From contig NC_089450.1 in assembly GCF_026210795.1 (NCBI RefSeq), positions 372,001-436,000 of the forward strand: 64,000 nt of DNA, read 5' to 3'. Position numbers and translations under genes: made by a program. The stretch comes from Rhizophagus irregularis (taxonomy: Eukaryota; Glomeromycota; Glomeromycetes; Glomerales; Glomeraceae). Below, in pieces: positions 13,420-24,911 of the stretch. How positions within the stretch are numbered: the stretch's first letter is position 1; each line of letters opens with the position of its first letter. The notes under the pieces are model-generated. The model did not search any database and was not told where the DNA came from. It saw only the letters and a list, made by a program, of their open reading frames with translations.

Positions 13420-14059
13420 ATGGCGGATGGCACCCCCGCTCGACTTGGTCTCAATCCTACCGAAACAGAAGTATATAACAAGATGACCGCACGAGAAAGA
13501 ACAACATTTAACGCCCAGGCGGATGACAATGCAAAAACCATTTTTATTCGAGTTCTTGTGGAGAGAGATAGGGCTTGGCGCGAAAGATCGGTATGTTTAG
13601 CTATGTGTCACATATTTTGTTAGAATATTTTACTAAAACTATTTTAGCTCTTTCGGCTCTTTTGTCGTTTCTTAACATACCCTTTCCGTCGGTTTCTAGG
13701 ACATTAGTCAAAAACTAATTTACGCTTGTCTCTACGTGACCGCCCTTGTTGCACTTGCTCTTCTTGGCTTGACTAAATTTAAAAACAATGAAGAAACCCT
13801 AAAATATTTTTCATTAGCGTTGAACTCAATGATTTTTATCACTGAGATTATAATGTTATTTAACAAATTACGTTGGAATAATATCGTTTGGTATAATAAT
13901 ATTCTTATTTGTATTTTAATAGTCTTAGGGCTATTATTATCAATACTTTTACCAATATTTATCAAAATTTTACCAGCAACGATCTCTGTGTTTTTCACCA
14001 AAGTTGCTGTAATTTTTAGTGATATTTTTTTTCAATGGATCAAATTTAGAAAAGATTAA
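13420..14059 (+). CDS. Small multi-pass membrane protein, 176 aa (unrecognised)
   Basis: Two exons, 13420-13590 and 13700-14059, join across a clean GTATGT...TTTCTAG intron in phase 0 and give 176 residues. The start ATG follows a T/C-rich, A-poor leader and opens MADGTPARLGLNPTETEVYN. Residues 1-57 are hydrophilic and probably helical. From about 60 on there are four hydrophobic segments (about 63-80, 88-107, 117-137 and 140-160), the last followed by a basic tail FRKD. This resembles small fungal membrane proteins with a cytosolic N-domain, but I recognise no family and assign no function. Exon 1 is less A+T-rich than its surroundings, as expected of a used gene. No frameshifts are seen, so it is probably functional. 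Confidence 0.6.
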
Positions 14060-14637
14060 ATTTTTTTGTGTAATAATTTGTACTGTGTACGATAATAAAT
14101 GCAATGTTTTTTCTATCAAAACCAAAATAAATTAGAAAATAAGCGCCTACTGCAATATGAAGAGGTGCTGGCGAAAAATATTGGAGACGAAAGTTCTGGA
14201 TGCAATCAAGGTGGAATATTTCATTTCGATTGTATGGACTTGCAAACTAACACCATTTTTCGTACAGATTTTCTGAGAGTTTGTTAGCATCACTGACAGT
14301 ATAATTTCCCATAAAGTTTAATGTCAGTTGCTATTATTGTATAGTTAGAATAATTAGAATAATTAGAATTAACGTCTGAGGCCCATTTTTATTCTTTCCA
14401 GAATATTGATGATTGGGACAAATAAAACCGGAGCATCATTTCACTAAGTATTTTTTATTTCGCATATGAGATTTATGAAGTCATCTTTATTGATTTGCAA
14501 GGGGTTAATGAATGACGAAATGTAGTGCGTAATTGCTGGGGAATGTTTTTTCCTGCGAAATTTACAAGTGATATAAAAACCCGTCTTTAGCTTTAGCCAG
14601 CAAGATAGCTGACTACGAGAGTGATAAGTGGGCAGGT
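14060..14637. other. Intergenic
   Basis: Spacer between the membrane-protein gene and the RING gene. A 62-codon ATG frame at 14099-14287 has no support from composition or neighbours. Nothing else recognised. Confidence 0.4.
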
Positions 14638-15972
14638 ATGGAGAATCAAAAGAGCTCAGTTAATACGAAAGCGACCACTGTTGATGAAATCAATATTGGC
14701 CCAATCGGCAACACACAAAGTAGAGAAGAGAGCAGTATTTCGGAATCTGAGAGACCCTCTCTCGTTAGGTATAGAAATCTCAGATATAATATTCTCAAAA
14801 GTCTCGATGATAAAACCGTCAGTGATATAGATTTCCCAGAATTAGAATTATGCTCTGAATGTAATAACGACATTTTGACATTTCCTCTCAGAGAGTTCAC
14901 CCGACTACGCTGTGGGCACATTTTTCATAGACTTTGTGCTGAAAAAAAGCTTATGCTTAATGTACAAACCCATGTCCATTCTCTGATTGTGAAAAGAATA
15001 TAGAAATCACAGAAATATTTTCTACTATTGTGAATTATCCGATTGGCCAATTGCCAGAATCGAATGTTATTATTCAAGATTCACCATTATTCCAATCAAG
15101 CAGAACTTTGGCCTTAACTAACATGATGAGCAAAAGGCGTATGGAAGGGGTTGAGAATATAGGAACTCAACAGATGGGAAGTCAATTAAGATGTGTTAAA
15201 TGTTCTGAGAACCTTTCTTTGTATCTTCCTCCTCCTAGGCTTTCTTCGAACCTTTTCTCATCCTCCACCAAAACCTCTCGTATACTTAACCTGCAAACAT
15301 ATCATCCATTACAACTGTATCGATAATCCAGGAAAGCTATGCCCTATATGTCCATCAACTGATATGGAAATTGATGACGATGATATGGTAGCTGTCGCCC
15401 AAGAGTCAAATACACAGAAAAAATGCATTCAGAAATCTTCTACTGAAAAATCCTCCAGCAAGAAAAGGAAGACATCTAATAAGGATGATGTTTCTACAGT
15501 GCTAAAAAAGCTTATTGAAGAGCTGTTAACTCCTGATTCTGGTGAAGTCTTGGGAGAATCAAATGTGTCAGATGCTTTACTAAATACCAGAAAATTTTTA
15601 TATTTCTCTGATATGATAGACCAAGCTGAGATAAAAAATAAAGATGCAACACAAAATGTCATCAATCGATATTTTGACTTTGGAGAAGTTTTATATTTGC
15701 AATATAAGGAGTTAAAACCCAGCTGTGGTAAGGATGGAGCTAATGCTCTTGTTAAAGAAGAAGTTAGAAAACAAATTCCTGAAATAAAATTTTCTGATGA
15801 TGCTTTGCGAAAGAGAATGGAAAGGGCTGGGAAAGTTTATAAGCTTTTTAATAGCATTGATAGAACGAAAATAGTATGAATTAGATCTTTTCCCGCAAGG
15901 TCTATTTTAAATTTATCTGATAGTAATGTTGATCGTGTCATTGCTGGAGTCCTGAGAGCAGAACGGAGTTAG
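14638..15972 (+). pseudogene. Broken gene with two RING-like zinc fingers
   Basis: From the ATG at 14638 a frame carries a Ser/Glu-rich N-terminus and a first RING-like module: CSEC ... CGHIFHRLC, with its last Cys pair (CPFSDC, about 14970) in another frame, so one frameshift falls near 14960. The second frame runs to about 15230 and opens a second finger with CVKC. The remainder, CKHIIHYNC ... CPIC, is in the 15193 frame, again after a shift. It then continues through a Lys/Ser-rich linker into a helical C-terminal part ending at a TGA (15877), beyond which similar residues resume to 15972. RING fingers usually mark E3 ubiquitin ligases; here that is inference from Cys/His spacing. At least two frameshifts and one nonsense codon mean it is dead, unless unseen introns remove them. 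A C-terminal paralogue fragment lies at 12674-13066. Confidence 0.6.
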
Positions 15973-16439
15973 ATATTACTGCACCACATTATTGCGCAAT
16001 TAGTGGACACGCATGTCCAGGGTTTTCATTTTTGAGTAATTATGCATAAATAATAATAAAGTTTTAACCATAATGGGCTTTGTTTTTTTAATGATAACAT
16101 TTTTTAACTTATAAATGCTGTGTGACCCGCTCATCGAATAAATAAAAATACCCATTTGCCAATCTCTCGTGATTTAAGTTGCGAGAAGAATCTATATAAC
16201 TAAATTAGAGCTCCTAATGAGTCAAGTTAAATCAAGTTACGAGTTAAAAACCTTAATTTTAAAGTACTTTTTATTAAGCTAGAATATAATTAAACGAAAA
16301 TTTACAATTATGCGAGTCAAAAATGCGAGTTTATGCGAATCATTTTTGGAGCTCTAAACTAAATTAACCAGCTGATCATCCCAAACTACTTAACGTCATG
16401 ATAGTGCCAATAAATTAGCCAGAAGCGCTTTGCATATGT
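15973..16439. other. Intergenic flank of the retrotransposon
   Basis: AT-rich sequence leading to the retrotransposon insertion site. The last four bases, ATGT at 16436-16439, are repeated at 25381-25384 as the target duplication. Confidence 0.6.
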
Positions 16440-16908
16440 TGTAATAACCGAAAATACAATAAAATAGAATAAGGATAAATAATTAGCCGAAGGATAAATA
16501 ATTAACCGATGGGTAAATAATTAGCCAATAAAATTATATTTATAGTTTAGTTTAGTGTAACGAGATAGTCATATGATAATAGATCTTCAAATTTTATTAG
16601 AAATATTAGAAATATTAGAAATATTTTTCTTAAAAATGTATAAATACAAGTGGATTTCGATAGGAAATTCGAGAGTTCAATTTTTGGAAAATAAAAATTT
16701 TAGTTCGCCCTTAATAATAAACTAACATATTCTTTTAGCCTTTTTCTTATGAGTAAAAAGTGCCACATTAATAATTTTTAATTAATGGTTTATTAATGTT
16801 TTGTAACTAATTTTTATTCTTAAACCAAGCATAGATATTATTCGAACTCAACACGTCGGTGGCAACATACGATATTTTATTTTAATATCCTATGGGCGGC
16901 GTGTCACA
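16440..16908 (+). repeat. 5' LTR
   Basis: 469 bp, TG...CA ends. It differs from the 3' LTR at about five positions: in the ATAATTTTTA/ATTATTTTTA stretch, a C/T near 16830, G/A near 16858, and two G/A changes in the last eight bases. It should contain the promoter and R region; TATA-like motifs (TATAAATAC) lie near 16640. Confidence 0.93.
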
Positions 16909-16912
16909 TTTT

Positions 16913-16930
16913 TGGTGCATGCTCACGAGA
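16913..16930 (+). other. Putative primer-binding site
   Basis: TGGTGCATGCTCACGAGA begins four bases inside the 5' LTR. A PBS normally begins TGG, complementary to a tRNA CCA end, and sits at this distance. I cannot name the tRNA. Confidence 0.5.
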
Positions 16931-17028
16931 AAGTAAAAGATTGTTGTCTTCATACAAGATCTAAATGAGAAATAAAAGAAAATTATATGAGAAAATGAAA
17001 GAAAATTTGTGAAAAAGATAAGAAAAAG

Positions 17029-17154
17029 ATGATATGAGAAATCATCAAAGAAGTAATAGATGATATGAGAAATCATCAAAGAAGTAATAGATGATATGAG
17101 AAATCATCAAAGAAATAATAGATGGTATGAGAAATCATCAAAGAAATAATAGAT
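17029..17154 (+). repeat. 31-bp tandem repeat in the retrotransposon leader, four copies
   Basis: Units with GATATGAGAAATCATCAAAG recur at 17031, 17062, 17093 and 17124 (period 31). Later copies carry G-to-A changes. They lie in the untranslated leader between PBS and gag. Confidence 0.85.
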
Positions 17155-18156
17155 AAGGAAGACTTATCTGAAATATGAAAAAAGTGTTATTATATATGAA
17201 AAGGGATATAGTAAAAGAAAATATATAAGAAAAATTAAAATATTATTGAATAATATACGAGAAATAAGAGAAAGTAATATTATGAAAAAGGAATATTACG
17301 GAATATATGAGAAATGAAAATATACGATATATTGAAAAAGTATATATCGGAAAGATGAATGAAATATTCAAGATAATAATGAAAAGATTTAATTAAATGA
17401 AAATAAAATTTATAATGAGAATGAATTTTGTGAATAATAAGAAATTAATAAATGATTGAAAAATTTGAAAAATATTATAAGAGAAGAAAAGTTATTAGTG
17501 ACAAACCCATAAACTACTATACTTCTATGAAGAAGGTAAAGGCAAGCCCGGTATAGGTTACTAAATGAAAGAGAAAATTAAAGGATATTGTAAATATGAG
17601 AAATATTGAAATGTTATTATTTGATATATGAGAAATAATTTTATTACAATAAAAGAATGATATGAAAGATTGTAAAAGATAATAATGAATTATATGAAAT
17701 AAAATGATGTAATAATGATGTAATAAGAGAAATTGCGTAAGTATGTTACGTAAAATAAATAAAATGTTGTACAAATCATGTGAGTAATGTAAATCACGTG
17801 ATGAAGCGCAGTAAATAAAAGAAATAAAAGAAAGTATAAGTCACGAGATAAGGCGCAGTAAAAGAAATATATAGCTGCCCCTTGGGCAGGGACGACTGAT
17901 TAATAAAAATATAAATGAATAAGAAAATAATAGAAAAAATAGTTGTGTCACCAGGGGCGTTATGTCAACAGAAATTTTAGTACGTTGATCGCTTAAAAAT
18001 CCGTGGCTATCCAATTATAATAAGAAAATATTAATGAATTATAAAAATGAAATGCGAGAAATAAAATAATATGAAATAGATTTGAAATAAATATTTTGAA
18101 AAGTTAATATAAGAAAAAGATTAAAAGTTATTAAAAAGTTTAATTTTGTGTATAGA

Positions 18157-18256
18157 ACTGGGAGAATCCCAGTATAAATAAGAGCACACTGGGAGGACCC
18201 AGTATAAATAAGCCTTTGTTGGTGATCATATTAGTCTGATACTGGGTGGCCCCAGT
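18157..18256 (+). other. Three CTGGG...CCCAG hairpins in the retrotransposon leader
   Basis: Three short inverted repeats, ACTGGGAGAATCCCAGT (18157-18173), ACTGGGAGGACCCAGT (18188-18203) and ACTGGGTGGCCCCAGT (18241-18256), are each followed directly by (T)ATAAATAA. The stems keep ACTGGG/CCCAGT while the loops vary. They lie about 400 bases before the gag start, where packaging or dimerisation signals of retroelements usually lie, but no function is shown. Confidence 0.7.
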
Positions 18257-18636
18257 TATAAATAATCCCTAGCTTTGATCACAGTTTATTTGCGCAAGAT
18301 ATGGAAATTTTATAAATAAAATCGCGATTATAGATTATATTATAGAATGTATAGAAAAATTATAGAATCAAAGCTGGAACTTTAAAAATATTAGAATTTA
18401 AATTGTGTTTTAAAAGAAATAAATGATAAAGTTGAAGAATGTTAAGTTATAAGTAATAGAATATTATATAATAAAAGATGTAATAAGAGAAATGTAATAA
18501 GAAGTCATGTACATGAGAATGTAAAGAAATAAAGATTGAAATAATAAATGAATAATTATATGAATAAAATATAAATAAATTAAAAATACGAAGTGAAATC
18601 ATTTTATAAGTGAATAAATAAATAAAATAAATTAAA

Positions 18637-20604
18637 ATGTCTGATATATATGATGAATCAGAAAAAGAAATAAGGAAAATATTAGATGAATATTTAAAGA
18701 AATTTGAAATTGAAGAAAGTGAAGAAGAAGTTGAAGAAGAAAATGATGATACAGATGATTCAGAAAAGATTGGAGAAATATTAGATCCAGAGAACATGAA
18801 ATTTGGGAAGAAGATATTAAAAGTTTCAATGAGAACGAATTTGAGAGTGAAAATGAAAATGTTATAAATACAGAAGGTTTTGGGTTAAGTCAAAATTCAG
18901 ATTCGAATAATTCATTAAATATTGAAGATTCTGATAGTGAAAGTGAAGTATCTGATTATAATTTACAAGATTTATTTCAAGAGAATATATTGTTAGATAT
19001 GGCAAATCAAGATCAAATAAAGAGAATAGTGGAAAATGCTATAGGACTCGCACCTAATACATTAGATAATGTATTAGGAGCAGGACAAACTTTAATAGAT
19101 AGAATTCAAACTGCAAGAATGGGAGGAATAGTAGGTATGCCAACTTTTAGTGGAAGAGAAGATGAAGATATTAACGATTGGATTAGACAATTTAAAGTAG
19201 CATTTACAGTAAGTGGAAGAACAGAAGGAAATGTTGGAGGAGGTATATGTAGTCAAAATAAAGCAAATGTAGCAATAACATGTTTAAGAGGAACCGCATT
19301 ACAATGGTATAATGAAGAAAAAGAAAGAGTAGCAGCTAATTTAGTAAACTGGTGTGATCATAATGACGATAGAAATTTGAAAAATAAATTAATTGATAGA
19401 TTCACTAGGGAAGATGTCAAAAGAAGAAAAATGATAGAATTGACAAGGATTAAACAAGAAAAAAATGAAAGTGTCGAAGAATATACCAGAAGGTTTAGAT
19501 CAATATTAAGAATTGCGACTAGAGGTCAAGTATTACATGAGTTATACCAAGTAAATTATTTTATTCAAGGATTAGAACCTATGTTAGGATATCAAGTTAG
19601 AAGAAGTAGTCCAGCGAATCTAAATGACGCAGTTAATATGGCAAGAAGGGAAGAAGAAGCTAGAGGTGAGTTATTAATGAAAACAATGAGTTTAGATATA
19701 GGACAAGTAGGATAAGAAAAGAATATAGAAGAAATTTTAAAAGAAGAAACGAATAAAAAAGAAGAAAATGAAATATATAAAAAAATGCAAAAGCCAGTTA
19801 ATGAAAAAGATATTGATGAAATAAGTAAAGCGTTAGAACAATTTAGAGCAGAAAAAATAGCTATGGGAGAAATGTTAAATGAAATAAAAAATCAACAAAG
19901 AAGAAATATAAATAGAAATATAAATACAAGAAATGTAAGAATTATGAGATGCTATGAATGCAATGAAGAAGGTCATATAAGACCAGAATGTCCACAAATA
20001 GGACGAAAGAATAATTATAGAACGCAAAATAATTTTAATAGGAATAATAATGAAAGAAGAAATAATAGTAATAATAGAAATATAAATTTAATGGACCATG
20101 AAAGATATTACGATAATAATAGAAATTATGATAATGGTAATTATTATAATAATTACGAAACATATAAGTATGAAAAAGAAATATTTCCAACTTTAAGAAG
20201 TGGTAGAAAATATGGAGGAGATTTAGATAATGAAGATATCGAAATGGAAATTGAAGATGTTCCAATACCACCAAAAAAAAGAATATGATATAAAAATGGA
20301 TATTGATGGTGAAAGAAAAGGAAGATTTTCTAATAAAGAAGATAGAGATAAAGCATACCAATCAAGAAGAAGACAAAATCAATGTGAAAGATGTGGATTA
20401 AGAGGTCATTTTATAAGAGAATGTCCAAATCCGGGAATGAAAAGAGGAAATAAAAATATTAGAGTAAGAGTTAATGTACCACCAGAAAAATATGTAATGG
20501 ATATGTATAATGAAAAAGCGAACATAACATATGGACAAATTTATAATGAAAATCCAAAATTTAGAAGAATAGCTAGAAATTATGATGAAGATGATAATGC
20601 ATGA
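18637..20604 (+). pseudogene. Retrotransposon gag, broken
   Basis: The ATG at 18637 starts an acidic N-terminus rich in Glu/Asp. After a one-base shift near 18795 the frame continues through the capsid-like region (FSGREDEDINDWIRQFK; GTALQWYNEEKE; EYTRRFR), typical of the Ty3/gypsy Gag core, to a TAA at 19713. The same frame resumes and holds a CCHC knuckle CYECNEEGHIRPEC (about 19950-19992). At an eight-A run (20273-20280) the frame must move by +1 to continue into a second knuckle CERCGLRGHFIREC, ending at TGA 20602. Gag normally forms the particle and binds RNA with the knuckles. The TAA and TGA could each come from a C-to-T change (CAA, CGA). The A-run shift may be a lesion or a programmed +1 site. 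Confidence 0.8.
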
Positions 20605-20614
20605 CTACACTCGG

Positions 20615-20858
20615 TAAGGTTGCTTGTCTAAACTTCTTCAAAATCCTACGATTAGTTTCGTCAAAATTTTACTATAGATTTATTATAGTTTCCGCAGAGT
20701 TTCGGCAGTTTCGGCATTTATAATAAGTTTCGGCAGTTTCGTCTTTCTCCAAAGTTTCACCAGTTTTTTAATATAACTTTAATATAGTTTCGGCAGAATT
20801 TCGCTTTTCGGCAAAACGCCATCTTGCCTAAACCCCTAGGTTTCAGCAAGCAACCTTA
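20615..20858 (-). mobile_element. 244-bp MITE, copy 1 (inside the retrotransposon)
   Basis: Starts TAAGGTTGCTTG and ends in its reverse complement, flanked by the 8-bp duplication ACACTCGG (20607-20614 and 20859-20866). Exactly 244 bp, and opposite in orientation to copies 2 and 3. The interior has many GCCGAAAC motifs. The 8-bp duplication fits the hAT superfamily. With its duplication the insertion adds 252 bp, a multiple of three, so the gag-pol frame resumes unchanged behind it. Confidence 0.93.
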
Positions 20859-20866
20859 ACACTCGG

Positions 20867-21412
20867 ACCAACAAATAAAAAGTGCAGATAATAAAAGTGA
20901 AACTAGAGCAATGAGAAGTAAAGTTATAATAAAAGGAAAATTAGTATCAATAATAATAGATTCAGGAGCATCAGTCAGTTTAATATCAGATAAATTAAGA
21001 AAAGAATTAAATATTCCAATAATAGAAAAGAGTGATATTAGATTTATAATAGCTAACGGAATAAGAGTAGCATCAAAAGGAAAAATAGAAATAACAATAG
21101 AAATAAATGAAAATACAGAAATGAAAATAATTATGGACGTAATAGAATCAGTAGAAAAAGAATTAATATTAGGAAATGATGTGTTAAGAAAAAAGAAAGG
21201 AATAATAGACTATAATGAAAAGACATTAATATTAAGAGAAGATGGAAAAGATATTGAAATACCAATAGAATATGAAAATAATGATGAAAATATTAATGAT
21301 AATAATGATAGTGATGATAGTGAAGATGAAGATAGTGAAAATGAATATGAAGAAACAAGTGAACGAGAAATATATTTAATAAATAATGAAGAAAAAGGAC
21401 ATATCATAGAGG
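20867..21412 (+). pseudogene. Retrotransposon aspartic protease region
   Basis: Open frame from behind MITE copy 1 to its junction with MITE copy 2. It contains IIDSGASVSLISDKL, the D-S-G-A catalytic loop of retropepsin proteases, then a hydrophobic ILGNDVLRKKKGIIDY segment matching the usual flap-to-C-terminal part, and an acidic Asp/Glu/Asn-rich linker. The enzyme would cut Gag-Pol. The frame is the same as the second zinc knuckle upstream, so protease was originally fused to it. It is separated from the reverse transcriptase by MITE copy 2 and a frameshift. Confidence 0.8.
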
Positions 21413-21656
21413 TAAGGTTGCTTGCCGAAACCTAGGGGTTTAGGCAAGATGGCATTTTGCCGAAAAGCGAAATTCTGCCGAAACTATATTAAAGTTATAT
21501 TAAAAAACTGACGAAACTTTGAAGAAAGGCGAAACTGCCGAAACTTATTATAAATGCCGAAACTGCCAAAACTCTGCCGAAACTATAATAAATCTATAGT
21601 AAAATTTTGACGAAACTAATCGTAGGATTTTGAGGAGGTTTAGACAAGCAACCTTA
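21413..21656 (+). mobile_element. 244-bp MITE, copy 2 (inside the retrotransposon)
   Basis: Ends TAAGGTTGCTTG / CAAGCAACCTTA with the 8-bp duplication CATAGAGG at 21405-21412 and 21657-21664. About six differences from copy 3 (28439-28682), nearly all transitions. It separates the protease and reverse transcriptase regions. Confidence 0.93.
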
Positions 21657-21664
21657 CATAGAGG

Positions 21665-23114
21665 AAAACTATTAGGTCTTGGCCATAAAAATGGAGAGAC
21701 ATTAAAGATGCACAAAGATTGGACAGACGAAATAAAATATAAAGATTTAGAGAAATTACAAAAGAAAGAATTAAAAGATTTAGTTAAAGAATATGAAGAT
21801 ATTTGTATATATGGAGACAAGAAAATAAGTAAAACAAATATAGTAAAATGCAATATAAGGTTAAAAGATGAAACACCAATAAATCAAAAAGCATATAGAG
21901 AAAGTACAGAAAATAGAGAAATAATAAAAAGAGAAATAGATAAAATGTTAAAAGAAGAAATAATACAAGAATCATGTAGTCCATGGTCGTCACCAGTAGT
22001 AATAGTAAATAAGAAGACAGGAGATAAAAGATTTTGTATAGATTTTAGAAAAATAAATCAAATGACGATAACAGACGCATATCCTTTGCCAAGAATAGAT
22101 GATTTATTAGAAAAATTTAGAGTAGCAAAATGGTTTACAACAATTGATTTAGCAAGTGGATATTATTGGCAAATAGAGATGGAAGAAGAAGATAAAGAAA
22201 AGACAGCATTTATTTGTAGTCAAGGATTATATGAATTTAATGTTATGCCGTTTGGATTAAAAAATGCACCAGCAATATTTCAAAGAACAATGAATAAAAT
22301 ATTTAAAGAATACTTAGATAAATTTATGAATGTATATATAGATGATATTATAATATATTCGAAAAATTGGAATGAACATTTACAACACATAAAAATAGTA
22401 TTAGAAGAGTTAAGAAAAGCGAATATGATGTTAAAGTTAAAGAAATGTGAATGGGCGAAAAGGAATGTAGAATATTTGGGACATATAGTAGGAACAGATG
22501 GGTTAAAACTGGATGATAAGAAAATAGAAAAGATTAAAAATTTAAAACCGCCAAAGAATATCAAACAAATAAGAGAAATAAATGGATTATGTTCATATTA
22601 TAGAAAATTTGTGAAAGGATATTCAAAGATAGTAAAACCAATAATGGAATTAACGAGAAAGAATGTTCCTTTTGTATGGACAGACAAACAACAAAAAGCA
22701 TTAGAAGAATTAAAAAAGAAATTAATAAATTATCCGATATTACAACATCTGAATTTTGAAAAAGAATTTATATTGATAACAGATGCATCAGGAGAAGGAT
22801 TAGGAGCTATATTAGAACAATTAAATGAAAATAATAGAGAAATAGTTATTAGTTATGTGAGTAGAAGTTTAGTAAATGCAGAAAAGAGGTATCCGATAAT
22901 AGAATTGGAATGTTTAGCAGTATTTTGGGGAATAAAATATTTTCATAAATATTTATTTGGAAGAAAATTTAAAGTAATAACAGATTATGCAGCATTAAAA
23001 GGATTTATAAGTACATCAAAAGTTCCTAAAGGAAGAAGAGGAAGATGGATGATGGAATTACAACAATATGATTTTGAAATAATAAATTATTCACCAATAA
23101 GTCGAGAAATATAG
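21665..23114 (+). pseudogene. Reverse transcriptase and RNase H
   Basis: A single open frame of about 480 codons. In order: SPWSSPVVIVNKKTGDKRF and DFRKINQMT (fingers/palm), TIDLASGYYWQIEM (first catalytic Asp), FGLKNAPAIFQ, YIDDIIIYS (the two catalytic Asp, 22335-22346), LGHIVGTDGL (thumb side), then RNase H with TDASGEGLGA, ELECLAVFW and TDYAALK giving three of its acidic residues. This copies RNA into DNA and removes the RNA strand. All key residues seen are intact. The frame ends at TAG 23112-23114, just where a Ty3/gypsy pol would run on to integrase; that junction is broken. No ATG of its own; it was read as part of a polyprotein. Confidence 0.9.
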
Positions 23115-24550
23115 TGAAACAGAAAGTTACGAGAGTTATTATGAAATTGTTGAAAGAATAATGAAGCGTAAAATTAAAAAAAAAAAAAAAAAAGATAAGT
23201 AAAGAATTTTATGAGAAAATATTAATAAGAGCTGCGAGGTAATAGGAAAGAATTAGAAAACAACCACGAGGAATACTTACAAAATTGAATTGATCTACAA
23301 TTAGTAAAATAATGGCGTGATCAAATGGATGAGATGAGCAACAGATTAGATAGATCGACAAATCAGCTGATTAATTAAAAGAGTGATTTTGTTGGACAGA
23401 GAAATATGAGACGAGAAACCTAAAATAAATAGAGTACGTTCAAGTCAGAAGGAGACATCTGTTTCGCATTCCATTTCGGCATAACCAAGATATTCCTTGA
23501 AACCCTTGGACTTCTGACAATCTTATAAGCAGTATCATTAAAACTGTAGCGGGACGTTTTCAGGCACTGAGCCAAACATATCTTATTATACTTTAGGGAC
23601 TATAAAAGTATACACGTATAATGTGCAGAGGTTTGGACTCTCCAAGTCCATCATAGAACCAGCTGTCTTTAGCGCTGCTTACCTAAGAAAAATTAAAATC
23701 ACAGCGTAGGAAGTTGAGATAAAATAGTATAGGAAAAATGGAGTTAAAAATAATAATAATAATAATAAAATAAAATAATAATAATAATAAAAATGAAAAT
23801 AATGTGGGAAGAAAAAGAGTGTGAATAAGTAGAATTTTATGGATATTTAAATGGAAGATAATACGCGTAAAACACGTAAAACGCGTAAAAATAAATTATT
23901 TTGAGGACAAAGAATTTATCGAGATAAATGATAAAATTAAGAGATCAGACATGAGTATTACGATAGAAAAATTATGAAGAAAAATTGCACAATATTAAGA
24001 AAATATAATTGGATAATAATAAAAATTAATTAGAAATAATAATATAAAACGTATGGTGACATGTGGAAAATTTCTGGAGTAAGAAGAATTATTTTTGAAA
24101 CAAGGAAAAAAATATTTTAAATAGTGAAACATAATAGATTGAGGGGCTAAAATAACAAATTAGGTTAATGGAATCTAAATATAGTGACCTACTAAAATTA
24201 GAGATCTATTTTTAGAAATGTTAATGAAAATGATCGATAAAATTAGTCGCTAAATTTAAGATGAATAACAAGCCTAAAAGATGAGAAAATAATGGTAGAA
24301 AATCAAACAAATAAATTGAGAGAAAATATAGGATATTTTTATGAAACATTAGAAGAAGAAGGCTAAATGAATATGAGAATATAAAGATTAAATTAATGAT
24401 AGGAAATGGAAATTAATATATATAATAATATATAATTACAAATTATCAGGATGTTTTAGAATGGATGTAACACTTTAATCTTTACAACACCTTAACCTTT
24501 TAAACATTTTAAATGGAGGAAGAAAGGTTTTATTCGCGTGTAGAGCAAAG
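23115..24550 (+). other. Non-coding segment in place of the integrase core
   Basis: Where the zinc-binding and DDE core of integrase should lie there is stop-filled sequence. About 23430-23710 is visibly less A+T-rich than the rest of the element and has no retroelement motif. An AAT microsatellite sits at about 23748-23800. The segment may be foreign sequence that replaced the integrase, or integrase decayed beyond recognition by eye. Confidence 0.55.
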
Positions 24551-24847
24551 AAGAATATTAAAAAAGCACAAGAACAACAAAAGAAATATCATGACAAAAT
24601 TGGAAAATGAAAACAAAACTTTCAAATAGGAGATAAAGTATTATATTTTAACGTGGCGAAATACAAAACACATACAGGAAAACTAGAAGAAAAATGGAAG
24701 GGACCATATTATATACATGAAGTAATAATAAATGAATCGTACAAAATTAAAGAATTAAATGGAAGAATTTTAAGAAGACCAGTAAATGGAGAATTATTAA
24801 AGGAATATTTTGATAGGGAAATATTTGAACCATATATAATAATATAA
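24551..24847 (+). pseudogene. Integrase C-terminal remnant (GPY/F-like)
   Basis: The frame reads AQEQQKKYHDKIG, a stop, then IGDKVLYF and EEKWKGPYYIHEVI ... SYKIKEL, the typical C-terminal end of Ty3/gypsy integrases including the GPY/F module that contacts DNA. One TGA (about 24608) interrupts it. It ends with FEPYIII shortly before the polypurine tract. The catalytic core upstream is missing. Confidence 0.75.
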
Positions 24848-24897
24848 TATGTTTGAGACCTGAATTCGATTCTTAATTTATGGGACATAAATTTTTC

Positions 24898-24911
24898 AAG
24901 AGGAGGATAAA
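24898..24911 (+). other. Polypurine tract
   Basis: AAGAGGAGGATAAA immediately precedes the 3' LTR, the normal position of the plus-strand primer in LTR elements. Confidence 0.75.

Noticed and set aside
20911-21435. Protease frame taken to its natural stop at 21435
   Set aside because: The last eight codons lie in MITE copy 2 and are not part of the original protein.
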